A stretch of DNA of 64,000 nucleotides, taken from contig JACCLO010000011.1 of the NCBI GenBank assembly GCA_029448655.1, positions 372,001 through 436,000 of the forward strand. Direction: 5' to 3'. This document shows, in pieces, positions 43,183-55,386 of this stretch. The DNA comes from Wolfiporia cocos. Taxonomy: Eukaryota; Basidiomycota; Agaricomycetes; Polyporales; Phaeolaceae. Numbering within the stretch: position 1 is the first letter of the stretch; each line of letters begins with the position of its first letter. The notes under the pieces are model-generated. The model worked only from the letters and a program-made list of their open reading frames with translations. It had not been told where the DNA came from and did no database searches. Both the position numbers and the translations under genes were made by a program.

Positions 43183-45755
43183 GTGCTTCTGCCACTACCC
43201 ACCCTCGTTACCTCGACGCTGCTAGGCTACAGGTCACGCTCTTCTGCCGCACATGGACTCTCTGCGAGCGTCACGCGCTTGGAAGGGAAAGCAACGGGAG
43301 CAGGTCTACAGGCGAGAGGGCTCTGGCGGCAGCGCAGGCGTCGTGCTGCCGCTCGAGCTGCTCACGTCATCGCAGTATGAGTCGTGAGTGTCTGCTATAC
43401 TTCGCTTGGTGCCGGGCCCGGCCGGTCATTTCGAGTTGTATCGCGTGCTGTATCAATGACGCCTGTGTGAAGGGCTGCATATGCCCGGCGCACGCATGCC
43501 TAGCTACTTTCATATGCTGTGTTGCTTCCGGAAGCTGTCCAAACTGAGCTATATGCCGCTGCAGGGTGTACACGATTCCTGTCATTGTTGGCAGAGACCG
43601 CCAGAACATGTCTCTGCAGGTAGACACGGGCTCCTCTGACCTTGTGAGTTCCCACACTACGCCCGCCTGTTCTGCTCATAAAGCGCGAACGACGCGTCCG
43701 GGACACAGTGGATTGCATCACGATCGTGTTCGTCCTCTTCGTGCAGCCAGACAGACGGCCACCTATATGATCCAACGTCGGCAAAGCGGACAAACGAGAC
43801 GTTGTATATGAATTATGCCGAGGGCTCAGTGTCTGGTCCAATTGTATGGGACTATGTCGAACTTGGAGGCTACAACGTATCGAACCAGGCGCTAGGTATG
43901 CAGGTGTTGTTTCGTATTGGGGCCGTTTTTACTCAACGCTGCTTTATTACTCTAGCCGCTGCCGCCTCGGTCACCGACGAGCCTCTCGCGTACGACTACA
44001 ATGGCGTGCTTGGTCTTGCATTACCTCTCGATTCCGAGATCTCACAACTCTTGCCTCCCGGAACTTCTAACAGTCCCGGTGGTGCTGCATTTACTTCTAA
44101 CTTATTCAGTATGACTCCTTCATCCTCGGCTCCTAGCGCGCCCTTTCTTTCTCTCACCCTTGAGCGCCCCGGCTCGAATCGCATCTCCTCTAACCTCGGC
44201 ATCGGCCGACATCCTTCACAAATCACAGACCCGACGAAAGTGAGCTACGCGGACGTGGTGGAGGGCCAGAACGGCGCGACGTGGTGGAAGGCATACGTTG
44301 AGGGTATCACTGTCTGGGTAGACGGGAAGCCGCAGACAATCGACCTTAGTGACTATGTGCCCTACCCGACAGCCGTGGTGGACTCTGGGACACCCATCAT
44401 CCTCGCCGCGCCGGCCATCGCGAGCAGCATATACGGCGCGCTCGGTATCTCGCCCTCGTCCAACGGCTACTGTAAGTCGCCCATCCTCGTCCCGTACCAA
44501 ACACACCCGTTACAATCTCTGAACAAAGACCGCAGACTACGTCTCGTGCACGCTGCCCATCAACATGACCATTACGCTGGACTCGCGCCCCGCGATTCCC
44601 CTCCACCCACTCGACCTCTCCTACCCCACCAGCGACGGGTCGTGCATGGGCATGATTCAAAACTCTGCGATCATCGGGAGCGACTACGTCGAGCTCCCCG
44701 ACATCGTCCTGGGCGTGCCCTTTATGCGTAATACGTACACCGTCATGGCGTACGAGCCCCCCGAAAACGGCGTCTTCCTCCCGAACGAGACCCTCGCCGG
44801 GTCCGGCGCTAACATCAACCCCGTGCTTGGCCTGCTGGGACTCACAAACATCACGGTCGCGCTCGAGGAGTTCCACCAAGTGCGCGTCCTCAACGAGCCG
44901 CTCGACGGGGGCACGACGACGACGAGCGAAGGGCCACAGAGCCTGAAGCACCTGTCGGTGGGGATCGACATCCTCATCGGCTGCGTCGGCTTCCTCCTCC
45001 TGTGCGCGGCCGTCTTCGGCGCGCGGTGGCTGTACATGCGCCAAAAGTGGCGCAAGTCCCCGCCGGCGTTCGCGGACGAGGAGGACGGGAAGGACAGCCT
45101 CTCGGAGGTCGCGTACATCCTCGCGCGGCGCGGGTCCGCGACGGACCGCTACAGCCGCTCGGACGACGGCCTGCAGGGCTCGCGCGCGTCGCGCTACACG
45201 CACCGCAAGGACGTGCTCTCGCAGTACACGGACATCTCGTCCCTCACGCGCGTCGACGGCGCGGAGGCGCTCGACGGGCTCGGCGTCCTGCGCGACCGCC
45301 GGCGCGAGGGCTCGCCGGACCGCGCGACGCTCGTCTCGCGCGACTCGTTCATGAACGCGAAGGGCGCGCGCTTCTCGCACGCGTACAGCTACACGGACGG
45401 CAGCCCGCCGCCGTCGCCCGAGTTCGCGCCGCGCCGGGTGCCGTCGTCGTCGTCGCCGCCGCTGTCGCCGCCGGCGCCCGCGCACCACCGCCTCGTGTCG
45501 GGCGAGGACCCGGACTGGGGCATCGCGATGCCGCTGCTGGCGCACACGCGCCGCGGGTCGCACCGGGCGCGCTCGGACGACGGCGCGGAGCTCGGCGTGC
45601 CCCGCGCGGAGCGCGAGTCGTCGTACGGCGGGAGCACGCTGGGCTCGCCGTCGCCGCGCGTGTTCGAGGCGGCGCTCCCGGCGGATGCTGGTGCGGACGC
45701 GCAGCAGCTCCATTCGGAGGATCATGCGCACGCTGGTTCTCGAGGAGATGCTTGA
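43183..45755 (+). CDS. Membrane-anchored pepsin-like aspartic protease (A1), 5' end unresolved
   Basis: Exons 43565-43643, 43709-43895, 43956-44471 and 44536-45755 join in frame, with a first exon ending at 43383 before a 181-nt intron. Both catalytic motifs are present: DTGSS in exon 2 and DSGTP in exon 4. 'YDPTSAK', 'SGPIVWDYVELGG' and 'GVLGLALP' also fit the family. After the protease domain come one membrane helix ('ILIGCVGFLLLCAAVFGARWL') and a tail of about 230 Arg/Ser/Pro-rich residues, so it would be cell-surface or vesicle anchored. The 5' end is odd. A secretion-signal-like stretch starts at GTG (43183) in one frame, while the exon feeding the protease is in another frame with its only ATG at 43253. 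A lost start plus a one-base shift, or a missed exon, would explain this. Confidence 0.8.
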
Positions 45756-46263
45756 GCTTCGGCTTCGCGATCCTCCGTGCGGGCGTTTTGCTTATTGGAG
45801 AAGGACAGATGCTATCTATATGAGGACCACGGACCTTCTTTATCGCTCGTTCCCTCGCTACTGTATTTTGACATGCTTTCCTTATGCACACGGACCTTGA
45901 ATTAGGCAGGAAGGTTATACGTCCGCGCGGGGTTGATCGGGAATCTATAGGCTGCTTTCTTATTTAGTAGTAGTATGTACTGACCTACCTACGGCGTTGT
46001 ACTAATCGCATCGCGAAGGATTAGATCTTAGACGCGACACTCACCTGGGGCTCACTCGGGGCTGCAAGTACTGCGGTATTCGACATGTCGAATGACAAAG
46101 TGACGTCATGTGATGCCTACCGCGGTGAGCCATCATGCTCCTTCGGGCTCGCATTTCTCAGCGACTGTCACTTCGACCATCAGAGCGCCCCTTGAGCTGA
46201 CTGTTATAAGCTCGTGCGCTCGTAGTTTGTGCTTTGAACCGTGCAGCTTGAACCCACCCGAGA
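45756..46263. other. Intergenic spacer
   Basis: 3' flank of the protease and promoter region of the GH15 gene. No clear TATA box or ORF. Confidence 0.5.
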
Positions 46264-49200
46264 ATGAACGTCAACGAGCCAAACGCTGAGAGAGGCTACA
46301 TCCCGATCGCTGATCATGGACTGTAAGCGTCTCGGCTCTCGGATGTGCGTGTTTACATGTTCCGCCCCATCACCGCAGGATTGGCAATCTGCGGACTGCA
46401 GCTCTCGTAAGTCAATGCTCTGGAATCGGTTTCGTGATCTTGAACTTCCTGTTCTTTAGGTTAGTATAGACGGATCAAGTGAGTCGTTCTCCAAGCATCA
46501 CAGGATCCTCTACCCCCTTCGGCGGAGAGCACGAGGCAAACGTCGCCGTTTTCTGTATACATTGCGACAACTCCGTTCGATCTTGGATGACGGCATCGTA
46601 ACCTTAACCCTAAGCTGACATGAATTAGTCGATAGCTACTGCGTCCCAAACTTCGACTCCCCCTCGGTCTTTGCGCGCATCTTAGATAAGGACAAGGCAC
46701 GCCTCTTTCCATGCTTGGCAATCGCAAACTGACGATCTCCTTGCGCATCCCTAGGGAGGGCATTTCTCCATCAGCCCCGCTGCGCCATGCTCCACAAAGC
46801 AGAACTACTTGCCCAGCTCGAACGTAAGTCTTCTAACATTCCGTAAGGTGGATACTCACGCGCGGTAATTAGGTGCTTCGAACCAAGCGAGTCATCATTT
46901 TTGGTTTTTATACATTTGTCTGACGCGTCCGCAGGTTTTTGAACGAGAAGGGCGTAGCCTCCGTAACAGGTACGTGACTAATGCAGCATACATGTCTCAA
47001 GCCGCTTTCTCATGCTTTTATTGCGTAGACTTTCTGCCTCGGCAGCCGTCGAGCTCCACCGCACGTCCGCTCCTCGCATGGCTGATCCGCCGAGTGGAGG
47101 TAAGGACACACCCGCTATCCGTTGCAAGCACAAAACAAACACATGTATAGGTCATACGGGGAACGTTCCCGCTCCGCGTCGAATGCGCGCCGGCATTCGA
47201 CTATGCCCGTGCCCCGCACCAAATGGAGATCGTCCCCGATGACTCCATCCCGGTCGCATACTCGGCTACAGCCGCCACATCGCCGCACAAGAAGGTCCTC
47301 TTTACGTCAGAGGCCGCCAAGCTCTCGCTTGACCTGCGCTACATCGTGGAGTCGACGCTGGAGAACGTCTCCGTGCCCGATGTGCAGCTGGAAGCGTTGG
47401 ACCTCACCGAGAAGGGCCACCTTGGCCGCAGTGTCTGTTGCGATCTCGTGCTGCACGAGGGGCAGGTGGTGACGTTCGTGATGAGGATACCGCCTGAGAA
47501 GGACATACCTAGCGCGATGCGTCCGACGCCTCAGAAGGCGGAGGAGCTTGGCGTGCCGTATGAGAGTCTGTCATGTTTCTGCCAAAAATGATTGCGATGC
47601 TGAAGAGTATACATTGATGCATAGATCTACTCATGGGTGCATCTCAGCTGCGGCCCGCAGATGATCCATTCTTGACGAAGGTCTGTCAGTCTATTGTATA
47701 TGATGATTCAACCCGACTGACGTGTATATTAGGAATTACTGCATGAATTACTGGATGTATGTGATAACTACGGATCATATGAACGGCCCATGATATCTAT
47801 GATTTCATAGAGCACGATCAAGTACTGGAATTCCTGGATACGTCGCTCCACGTACGACGGGGCCTGGAAAGAAGCCGTGCATCGCAGCGCTCTGGCACTG
47901 AAACTTCTCATCTACGAGCCGACTGGTGCGTCAGACCTCATATGACCGCAATGCTGATAAATGAAACTCGTTATCAGGTGCTGTCGTCGCAAGCCCGACT
48001 TTCAGTCTTCCGGAGTATATTGGTGGTACACGGAACTGGTAAGGTCTCCGCTGATCACGTCTGTATTACTTGCTCACTTAGCGTTCATCAAGGGATTACC
48101 GGTCAGTTCCATCATCGTGCAGATTGATATCAATTAACCAAGTAAATTTTAGAGCATCTTGGATTCGTGACTCCTCGTTCACATTGTACGCCCTCATCCG
48201 GCTCGGCTTTACATACGAGGCAAACGGTACAACCTTCTTGTTTCTTGCTTTGAAATGCTAATCATCAGCTTGAATGCAGCTTATATGGAGTTCATCCTCG
48301 AACGCCTGCGTAACAAGAATCCCGATGGTTCATTGAGCATCATGTGAGTCACCACCATCCAGTGAACATCAATAATCAAGAACACACCGATGATATGGTA
48401 TAGGTACACAATACATGGTACGTATTTTTCATTATAACGAAGACAGAAAGCGGCATTATAGTACATCATTCATAGGTGAGAAGGAATTCCCCGAAGAGGA
48501 GCTGAACCATCTTGACGGACATAAGGGTTCCAAGCCCGTGCGGTAAGCACCACTTCGCTATATACATCTGGCCGATTGACCGATTGCGCCGGTCAACAAA
48601 GCATCGGAAATGGTGCCATCGACCATGTTCAACTGGTACGTCCAAGCCATCATGTTACTTCATTTGTACCGACAGCGCATTCAGGCAACCGCTCAGGATA
48701 TATATGGCGAACTGTGAGCGATCGTGCTGCCGTACTCATCAAATATAACTGCAACCATGATTGCAACCCTTACAGTATGGATTGTATATATCTTTCGCAG
48801 AAGGTGCGCGGTTTGTAGCTGCCATAGGTCTAACTAAATGTTAAATATTACCTCTGTAGTATGGGAAGCCCCTGGTATGTTCACTCCAAACACACTGATA
48901 ATGTGCAAGCTGACTCCAAATCATCAAGTCTTATGACACTTGGTGAGTGCTGCCCACTGTCCGCCGTTTCCGAGCTCACTGCGTCCATGCAAAGGGTGGC
49001 TGTTCGCGAGATGTGAGTTCTCAATTCTCGAATAATGAATGATGTACGTTGATCAATACCAATCAAGCGTTGACTGTGCGTACCCGTCCGTCCGCTTGAT
49101 AGCAGCCTGATAACATCTCATCAAAAGTTGTGATCGCCAATTACAAGAAGCCCGATCTGTACGTTCAATCTCTCGATCTCGATAAAGCGTTATCATGACA

Positions 49201-50429
49201 GCCGATTTTCTCATGATAGATCAATCTGGTGGGTTGGGCTGACGCATAGTAGAGCTGCGCCTTGCGCTCAACAATATTGTCTAGGGAGGTCCGAAACCGC
49301 CATCGTCACTTTACCGTAAGGCTCCGATCCACCTTGAATGCATCCTGCATCAGTCGCTGACTCTCTGTCCAGTACTCAAAGGTGGGTTTGGCCACTTCGA
49401 CGCGGCGTGTTGACTAAATATCCACATTCAATGACAGGTCATGATGTGGTAAGTTCTCTCAACTTAATTGCTTGGGAATCGAACGCAGAAATATGTGTAC
49501 AGGGTTGCTATTGACCGCGGCCTTCGCCTCGCCGACAAACGGTCGCTACCATGTCCTAAGCGGAATGAGTGGCTGGCCGCCCGCGACGATCTATACGAGG
49601 AGATCATGCAGAAAGCCTGGAACCCGGAGAAGAAGTTCTTCGCTCAGAGCTACGAAGACAAGGACGTGCTCGATTCGTCGCTCATGATCATGCCGCTCGT
49701 CTTCTTCATGACTCCGGTGAGTCTAAGTCGGTTTGTCGTGATGCATGCACTAATTAAGGCACCTCAAAGTCTGATCCCCGCTTCCTGAGCACTCTTCGGC
49801 AGACCCTGCTTACCCCCGAGCGGGGTGGGTTGGCCTCGAACGTGGGTCTGGTTCCTGCCTGCTGTATGCTACGCGAGCTAAGGCCTGGCTCAGGGACTTG
49901 TCTACCGCTATGACGTAAACAAGACCGACGACGGTGTCGGAGGGGAGGAGGGCACATTTTGCTTGTGTACTCTATGGTATGCGCTGAAACATCTACTTCA
50001 TTGACGAAGTTTGACGGTCCTCTCAGGACGGTTGAAGCGCTCGCCCGCGCAGGCGAATATGATAAGGGAATGCTTGCGCATGCGGTGGCGATGTTCGAGG
50101 TGCGAGCTAGCCATTTCTCGTCACAGGTACAGCTTAGTGACTGCATTGCACGACATAGGACTTCCTACAATATACCAATCATCTTGGACTATGCACAGAG
50201 GAGATCTCGGCCGCAGGAGAAGCGTATGTACTCTGCGTATTCAGTCGGCTCGCGATTTGTGCTTACTAGCACACACACAGGCTCGGAAACGCTGTGCAGG
50301 GATTCACGTAAGTTTGCCTTGTTCTGAATGACCATAGATCCAGAGCATTGAGCGATGTTCATCAGCCATGTCACCCTCATCTCGGCGGCATATAATCTTT
50401 CGAGGATGCAGGAAAGGCTTAAGACGTGA
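46264..50429 (+). CDS. Glycoside hydrolase family 15 enzyme (glucoamylase/trehalase-like)
   Basis: Thirty-seven exons join in frame to 694 aa. The largest are 47151-47565 and 49503-49716. Nine exons are 14 nt or shorter besides several of 15-19 nt, for example 48093-48101, 49068-49075, 49220-49228 and 49373-49381. The N-terminal '[17 protein letters not shown]' and '[13 protein letters not shown]' belong to the trehalase-like N-terminal domain. The GH15 (alpha/alpha)6 domain follows with 'TRNWDYRASWIRD' (D354), '[15 protein letters not shown]' (E480, expected general acid) and 'VGGEEGTF' (E609/E610, expected general base). It would hydrolyse alpha-linked glucosides such as trehalose or maltosides. 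No signal peptide is seen, so it is probably intracellular. Introns 4 (46697-46754) and 6 (46887-46934) join in frame only with GC donors. Confidence 0.92.
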
Positions 50430-51078
50430 TGCGTTATTGCAGTTGCCGGAATGTTGTGCTTGCCACGTTATAACAGGATAGAACGTGTGTTTTGTATCAG
50501 TCACGGCTTTCTTCAGATAAGCATCAGGAATAATGGAGAGCCTTTGAAGTGCCGAAGCAGCGCTCTCAGAATTTCTCAACACCAGTGGGCTTCCTTGTGC
50601 TTTGCATTAATCAGTATAGTAAACCAGGTTCGATGATGCCGCTGTGATTCATGCCAAAGTATCGAGAAAGATTAGGGATGCTTTCTGGCAACAACATCCA
50701 AAATCCAGCACTCATGTTGTGAGATGTATACTCAACCTGCTTAATACGATCCTTGAAGCAGCAGTAAATTGTTGATGTGACAAAGTATTGGTGATTCGAA
50801 AATCCATGCACACAACGATAAATACTCTTTCAAATCCAAGCCCTCCTAGTAAAGTATTTTTATGCAGAACGCATTTTATGATCGAGCTACGTTTTCGTTG
50901 CCCATGTCCATGTCGACGATGTGTTTACCGCTGCCGTGACAGCTATCCACGTGAACGTGACAATACGTGCGCAGAGAAACACGGGCAATTCCCACGAGGG
51001 CGGTTACGTTCCATGCTGCACCATTTCATGCGCGCATCTCGAGCAATCAGCTCGGCCGCCTTCTCAACACGGTCCTTC
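50430..51078. other. Intergenic, nothing recognised
   Basis: AT-rich spacer. An in-frame open stretch precedes the OGFr-domain start but shows no conserved features. Confidence 0.45.
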
Positions 51079-52082
51079 ATGGCGGCATCCATCCCGCGGG
51101 ATGTGCGCGAGTTTTTGGACGACTATCCAAATCTATCCGACGACCCGTCTTCCTCTGACAACCTACGCTTCTATTCAAACGAGCTTCGCTGCCGTCCTGA
51201 TAATCTTCTCATAGACGAGCTGCATGAGCGGTAAGCTACGCTGATACCGACATTATATGCTTGGATCGATGCATGCTCGTATGTCAGATGGCATGGAGAC
51301 TACGCAAAGCTGGAGCACAAACATGGCTTCATACAATGGCTGTGCGTTCCAATCGTGCTGCTTGCCGAAGAGTGATCGGAACGATCAGCCTCCATAGGTT
51401 CCCGATACCCGAATATGGCATGAACTACGAGTCGGAGCCTCTGCAGCGTCATGAAGCAGAGGCCATGCGAGCTGATCCTGCCATAATCAATCGTGTGATC
51501 CGCTCGTACACGCTCATGCTCGATTTCTATGGCATGCGTCTCGAGGATAGCGCGACCGGGCTGCTTGATCGCTCCTCAGAAGACTACAAAGAACGATACA
51601 AGAATCTCGTCCGTAAGTCGATGCCGAGCTGTTCTACTGATCGCTGGTCAAAGCTCTTGTGCATGTTGTGTTCTCCCGCCCCGCTACGAGACGACCTGGA
51701 CAGACTCTAAGCTCTAATGCTCTGTAAAGTCTTCGATGATAGCTGATCTGCAATAACAGGCTCCCCTCACAATAATCTACGCATCACGCGCATTCTAAAG
51801 TGCCTCTCCATCCTCGGCCTTGAACGCCTCAACGCCGGCTTCCTCCTCTTCGTCCTCTCCGAACAAAGTGCACACCACGAGCTCGACACGCAGAACATTC
51901 GTAGCAGCATGGACCGATGGTGGGCAAACTGCGTGAGGAACGAGGAGGAGCGCGAGTGGATTGCCGGCGTGATAATGAAGGCGAGGGCGGGCGGAGAGGA
52001 CGGGCAGTTCACGACCGATATGTACAAGGATGCGCTGGATAGGCGAAAGAACACTGGGAGTCTTGGGGGGATCGGCAGGTGA
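51079..52082 (+). CDS. Opioid growth factor receptor (OGFr) domain protein
   Basis: Four exons join in frame to 247 aa: 51079-51230, 51288-51341, 51398-51612 and 51760-52082. Introns are 57, 56 and 147 nt. The protein is almost entirely the OGFr conserved N-terminal domain: 'LRFYSNEL', 'DELHERWHGDYAKLEHKHGFIQWLFP', 'YGMNYESEPLQRHEAE', 'RSYTLMLDFYGMRL' and 'NNLRITRILKCL'. In animals the domain binds met-enkephalin in a nuclear receptor. In fungi its role is not known and no opioid function should be assumed. The start was taken at the ATG before 'IPRDVREFL', which matches the usual start of basidiomycete members. Other in-frame ATGs lie just upstream. Confidence 0.9.
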
Positions 52083-53600
52083 GATTGTAAACGATGTTCG
52101 AGGTGAGTGGTGTTTCTGCTGTCTCCCTTATCTTGCGATGCCCCTACCAAAGACTTAGGAATAGTTAGACAAGCGGTGGATTACATGATATAGGACCTGT
52201 GTTGTTACTACTCGGACGAACTACGCGACGGCATTGAGCGAGTTCTCTAATGCCAAGTTCCGTCTGTGAGACAGCACAGCTACTGATGTCCATTACGCGC
52301 TCATCACAATAATCAGGTGTACGAATGGTTGGTGGGACCCTCGCACCGATGTGTGATACCGCTTCCGATACTGTGCTCTCATCCGTAGGTGAATTCTCCC
52401 ATCTGACGACATAGGCCGCCAAACGTCAGGCTGCTTGTTCATAATAACACGAGCTGGGGCGTGAGGTAGGTGGTAATAGGTATAGTATAGCAGAGGAAGG
52501 CTATGGCTCATAATTTAGCATGTCTGCTGTGACGGCATAACATTGACGGCATATAATCTTTATTCCATAGGAAGACATAAAATCTGTACTCTCGGGATGC
52601 CTGTAAGTCTGTGAGCGCGTTGAGCCGCACTCACGAAACCTTGCAGACGCCGAGGTCTTCAACCTCCCATACAGCGATGTATAAACCATTCACTCAGCGA
52701 ACCGCCCGTTTGTTCGAACATCAACAACGGTGTTTACCAGCATTCGAAGACTCGCGCGCACAATAACCTTTGGATGATTCGCAGCAGGTCGCCCGGAGCC
52801 ACAAGTCCCCAAAGTTCCGTTGCTCGCCGACACTCATACTGTCGCTACAAAAAGATCGGCAGCACATATCCCGCTTCATGCCTGGATTGACTTCCTCAAT
52901 CGACTTTAGAGCTTCGTCGCTACATAGGCGCCGGCAGGAAGTAAAATACGATCACGAAAGACTGTCTACATAACATCCGCATACAGCTCTCCCTCACACG
53001 CTTTCTGCTCTATATCTGTGCTCACCTCAAGCCGTTACCTTTGCTTCTGTTTAAGTCGAAGTGTATCGCGAGCGGGTGAGTCAGTGCTGCCGCTATATGT
53101 ATTTGTCAAGCGCCGCGATGGCCAACTAACACATTCCTTGGAGCATGATCATGCAGCGAAGATAGCTCGAGTATCTCTCATACACGTACGAATATGAAGG
53201 TGAATGACGATATACGCCGAACCTCAACTTCTCGGCCCTATCCGTAGATTTATTCCATCCTTACAACAACGGATTGATGCTGATGCTAGACCATACATAC
53301 CACGCTATTTTAGACGTGACGCATTTTTGCGCCGATGAGCAGTAATTTTTGGCAGTGCCACGCAATGTAGATGGATCGAGCGCTGGCCACATCCACCCTT
53401 GACGTCAGGCGCAGAAACGCCCTGTCATATTGGACATAGTAGCTTGTGGCGTACAAGGCGGTGCTATGGGTGTCAGATCATAAGAATGGAGTCTATCCAC
53501 CGCTGGCTCTGCAGGCTCTCGCCCGTTTAAAAGCTCATGACCTTCAATTGTTCTCCTTGCCCATCGTGCCCTATCTACACTGATATTTCTATCCGCCACA
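52083..53600. other. Intergenic, with a relic of the coiled-coil gene at about 52790-52970
   Basis: No intact gene. Bases 52790-52970 and on to about 53110 resemble 55290-55560 in the same orientation, with shared words such as 'ccggagccacaagt' and 'gccgcgatggc'. This marks the left edge of the tandem unit that contains the SDR genes. The last ~200 bases are the SDR promoter and resemble the promoter of the second copy. Confidence 0.55.
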
Positions 53601-54579
53601 ATGCCTTCTTTTCTCGTCACAGGAGCGTCCAGGGGTATTGGCCTAGCAATTATACAGAAACTGGTATGTCCGTTTTTCTCTGCAAGCATGGGCCCTCTCT
53701 AATCTGCGGTAAAAGCTTCAAGTCCCGGATAATTTCGTCATTGCCACCGCACGCGACGTGAGCGTGTCGAAAGCGCTTCAAGATCTCCACAAGACGTACC
53801 CTCGGGACCGCTTGGCATCGTTCTCGCTCATTCTGGAGACCCCACCTAGCATTGATGACCTCGCACGAGACGCCGCTGCATTACTACCAAATGGGCTGGA
53901 CTGTCTAATCAGTAATGCTGGTGTTGCCTACGAGCAGGGCGTACCGATACAAGACCTGTGCGTAATCTCAAGTGTGTACTCACAGTGCGTGTTTCTTCTG
54001 ACACAGGCTCTCAGCGACATTGATCTCCTCGAGAAGAATTTGCAAGTGAATAGCGTCGCGCCTGTTCGTCTCGTCCGCGCTTTTCTTCCTCTCATACGCA
54101 AGGGGAACGGAAAGAAGATCGTCTTTATCACTTCTGGAGCGGGGTCGATGGGGCATGCGCCTAGCTATATGGTGTCGAGTCTTTCGTACTCAATGTCCAA
54201 GGCCGCGTTGAACATGTAAGAATCCCTCGCTTCTGTTACTTTTCACATATGTGAAAGGACGGCTGTTCATGCCCTTTGCAGGCTAGCACGCAAGTGCGGT
54301 ACCACGTTTTTCCCAGAAGGTTTTACAGTCGTCTTGATCCATCCCGGCGAGTGGACCAGTCGTCTCAGCTCTCAACAGCGTTTCTGACGCTTACCTGTAG
54401 GTTGGGTCGAGACCGACATGGGGAACGACCTCAATGAGCTGATGAAGACGTACCATCCGGACTTTCCGAAGATATCGGCAGAAGAGTCTGCTGAGGCGTG
54501 CTTGCGCATTGCTGCGGGAGCCAAGCCTGAACTAGCTATCAAATTCTACAACTACGACGGAACTGAAGTGCCATGGTGA
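53601..54579 (+). CDS. Short-chain dehydrogenase/reductase, tandem copy 1
   Basis: Five exons (53601-53663, 53716-53957, 54015-54215, 54282-54346, 54401-54579) give 249 aa. It is a classical SDR with a Rossmann nucleotide-binding TGASRGIG (7-14), NAG (88-90) and the catalytic set N114, S142, Y160 and K164 (Y-x3-K). The end 'GWVETDMG' is typical of the C-factor-like fungal subgroup. The substrate is unknown; NAD(P)-dependent oxidation or reduction is expected in the cytosol. Exon lengths 63/242/201/65/179 equal those of the copy at 56047. Intron 4 (54347-54400) begins GC where the other copy has GT. Confidence 0.9.
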
Positions 54580-54954
54580 GGGAGTTGGCCTGCAGCGGGT
54601 TTTGCATGCCGTGATTGCTGCAATCACTGCTCATAATGGATGTGGAGAATGTATGCTGTTGGTGCGTGCTTCAGACGTAATGCAAAAACCATCGATACAT
54701 CTGCCGCTTCTACCGGGCCGTTTCCCTTTGCATACGCTAGGGCAATTCAGGAAGCAACAAGCGCGCTAGTCTCCAAGCAATCCGGACCAACGTCACGGTT
54801 ACAGAGGCAAATACGCTACAACGGCGATCGGTGCATCTCGCGAGCTAGTAAAGGGACTGTTAACATAAGCATAAACCTGCGGAGTCACATCGGAAGTCAA
54901 TAATGGATGCATGCAGATCATGGAAGCGCAATAATTAGTGCGACTTGAATAGCA

Positions 54955-55386
54955 ACGACGCCCTTCATCAATCGCCGTGAACTCTGCAATGATGTGGTCT
55001 CTTATCCGGGAGCCAGCAGCGCCACAGGTTCTCACAACTATCTGTGAAGCTCCTGCCTGGTTGTCAGAGGATCCCCATGACGCTCGTCCTCCGACTCTGC
55101 GCCTCGTTGTAAAACTTGACTAAAGCGTTCATGAGACTGCGGACAGGTCATGTCAAACGATGAGCTCCGTAGTACTGTGGACACGAAGACGCTGGCGTCG
55201 GAGTGCCCGGCTGCCGCAAACACTGAAGATGGGACAGCCCCCAGTATGCATGCTGCGGTAGTGGCGGCATACCGGAGTGCTAAGTCCGCAGTCCGGAGCC
55301 ACAAGTCTCGAACGGTTCCATTCATGTCGGTAGAGCGGCAGCGCTTTGTGCCTAGATCGGCCGCTTTAGACATCGTTTTCACATAG
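54955..55386 (-). pseudogene. Decayed copy of the minus-strand coiled-coil gene
   Basis: The minus-strand translation contains 'SHERFSQVLQRGAESEDERHGDPL', 'RQELHR' followed by a stop, and, in another frame, 'RDHIIAEFTAIDEG'. These correspond to 'SRERSSQVLERDEE', 'KQELHRQLYELQ' and 'RDDILARITAMDEG' of the gene at 57468-58323. A stop plus a frame change and a missing segment between them show that this copy is broken. It lies in the same place relative to SDR copy 1 as the fuller gene lies relative to SDR copy 2. Confidence 0.65.

Noticed and set aside
44397..45731. 444-codon minus-strand ORF opposite the protease gene
   Set aside because: Arg/Val/Ala-rich shadow of a very GC-rich coding strand; no domain.
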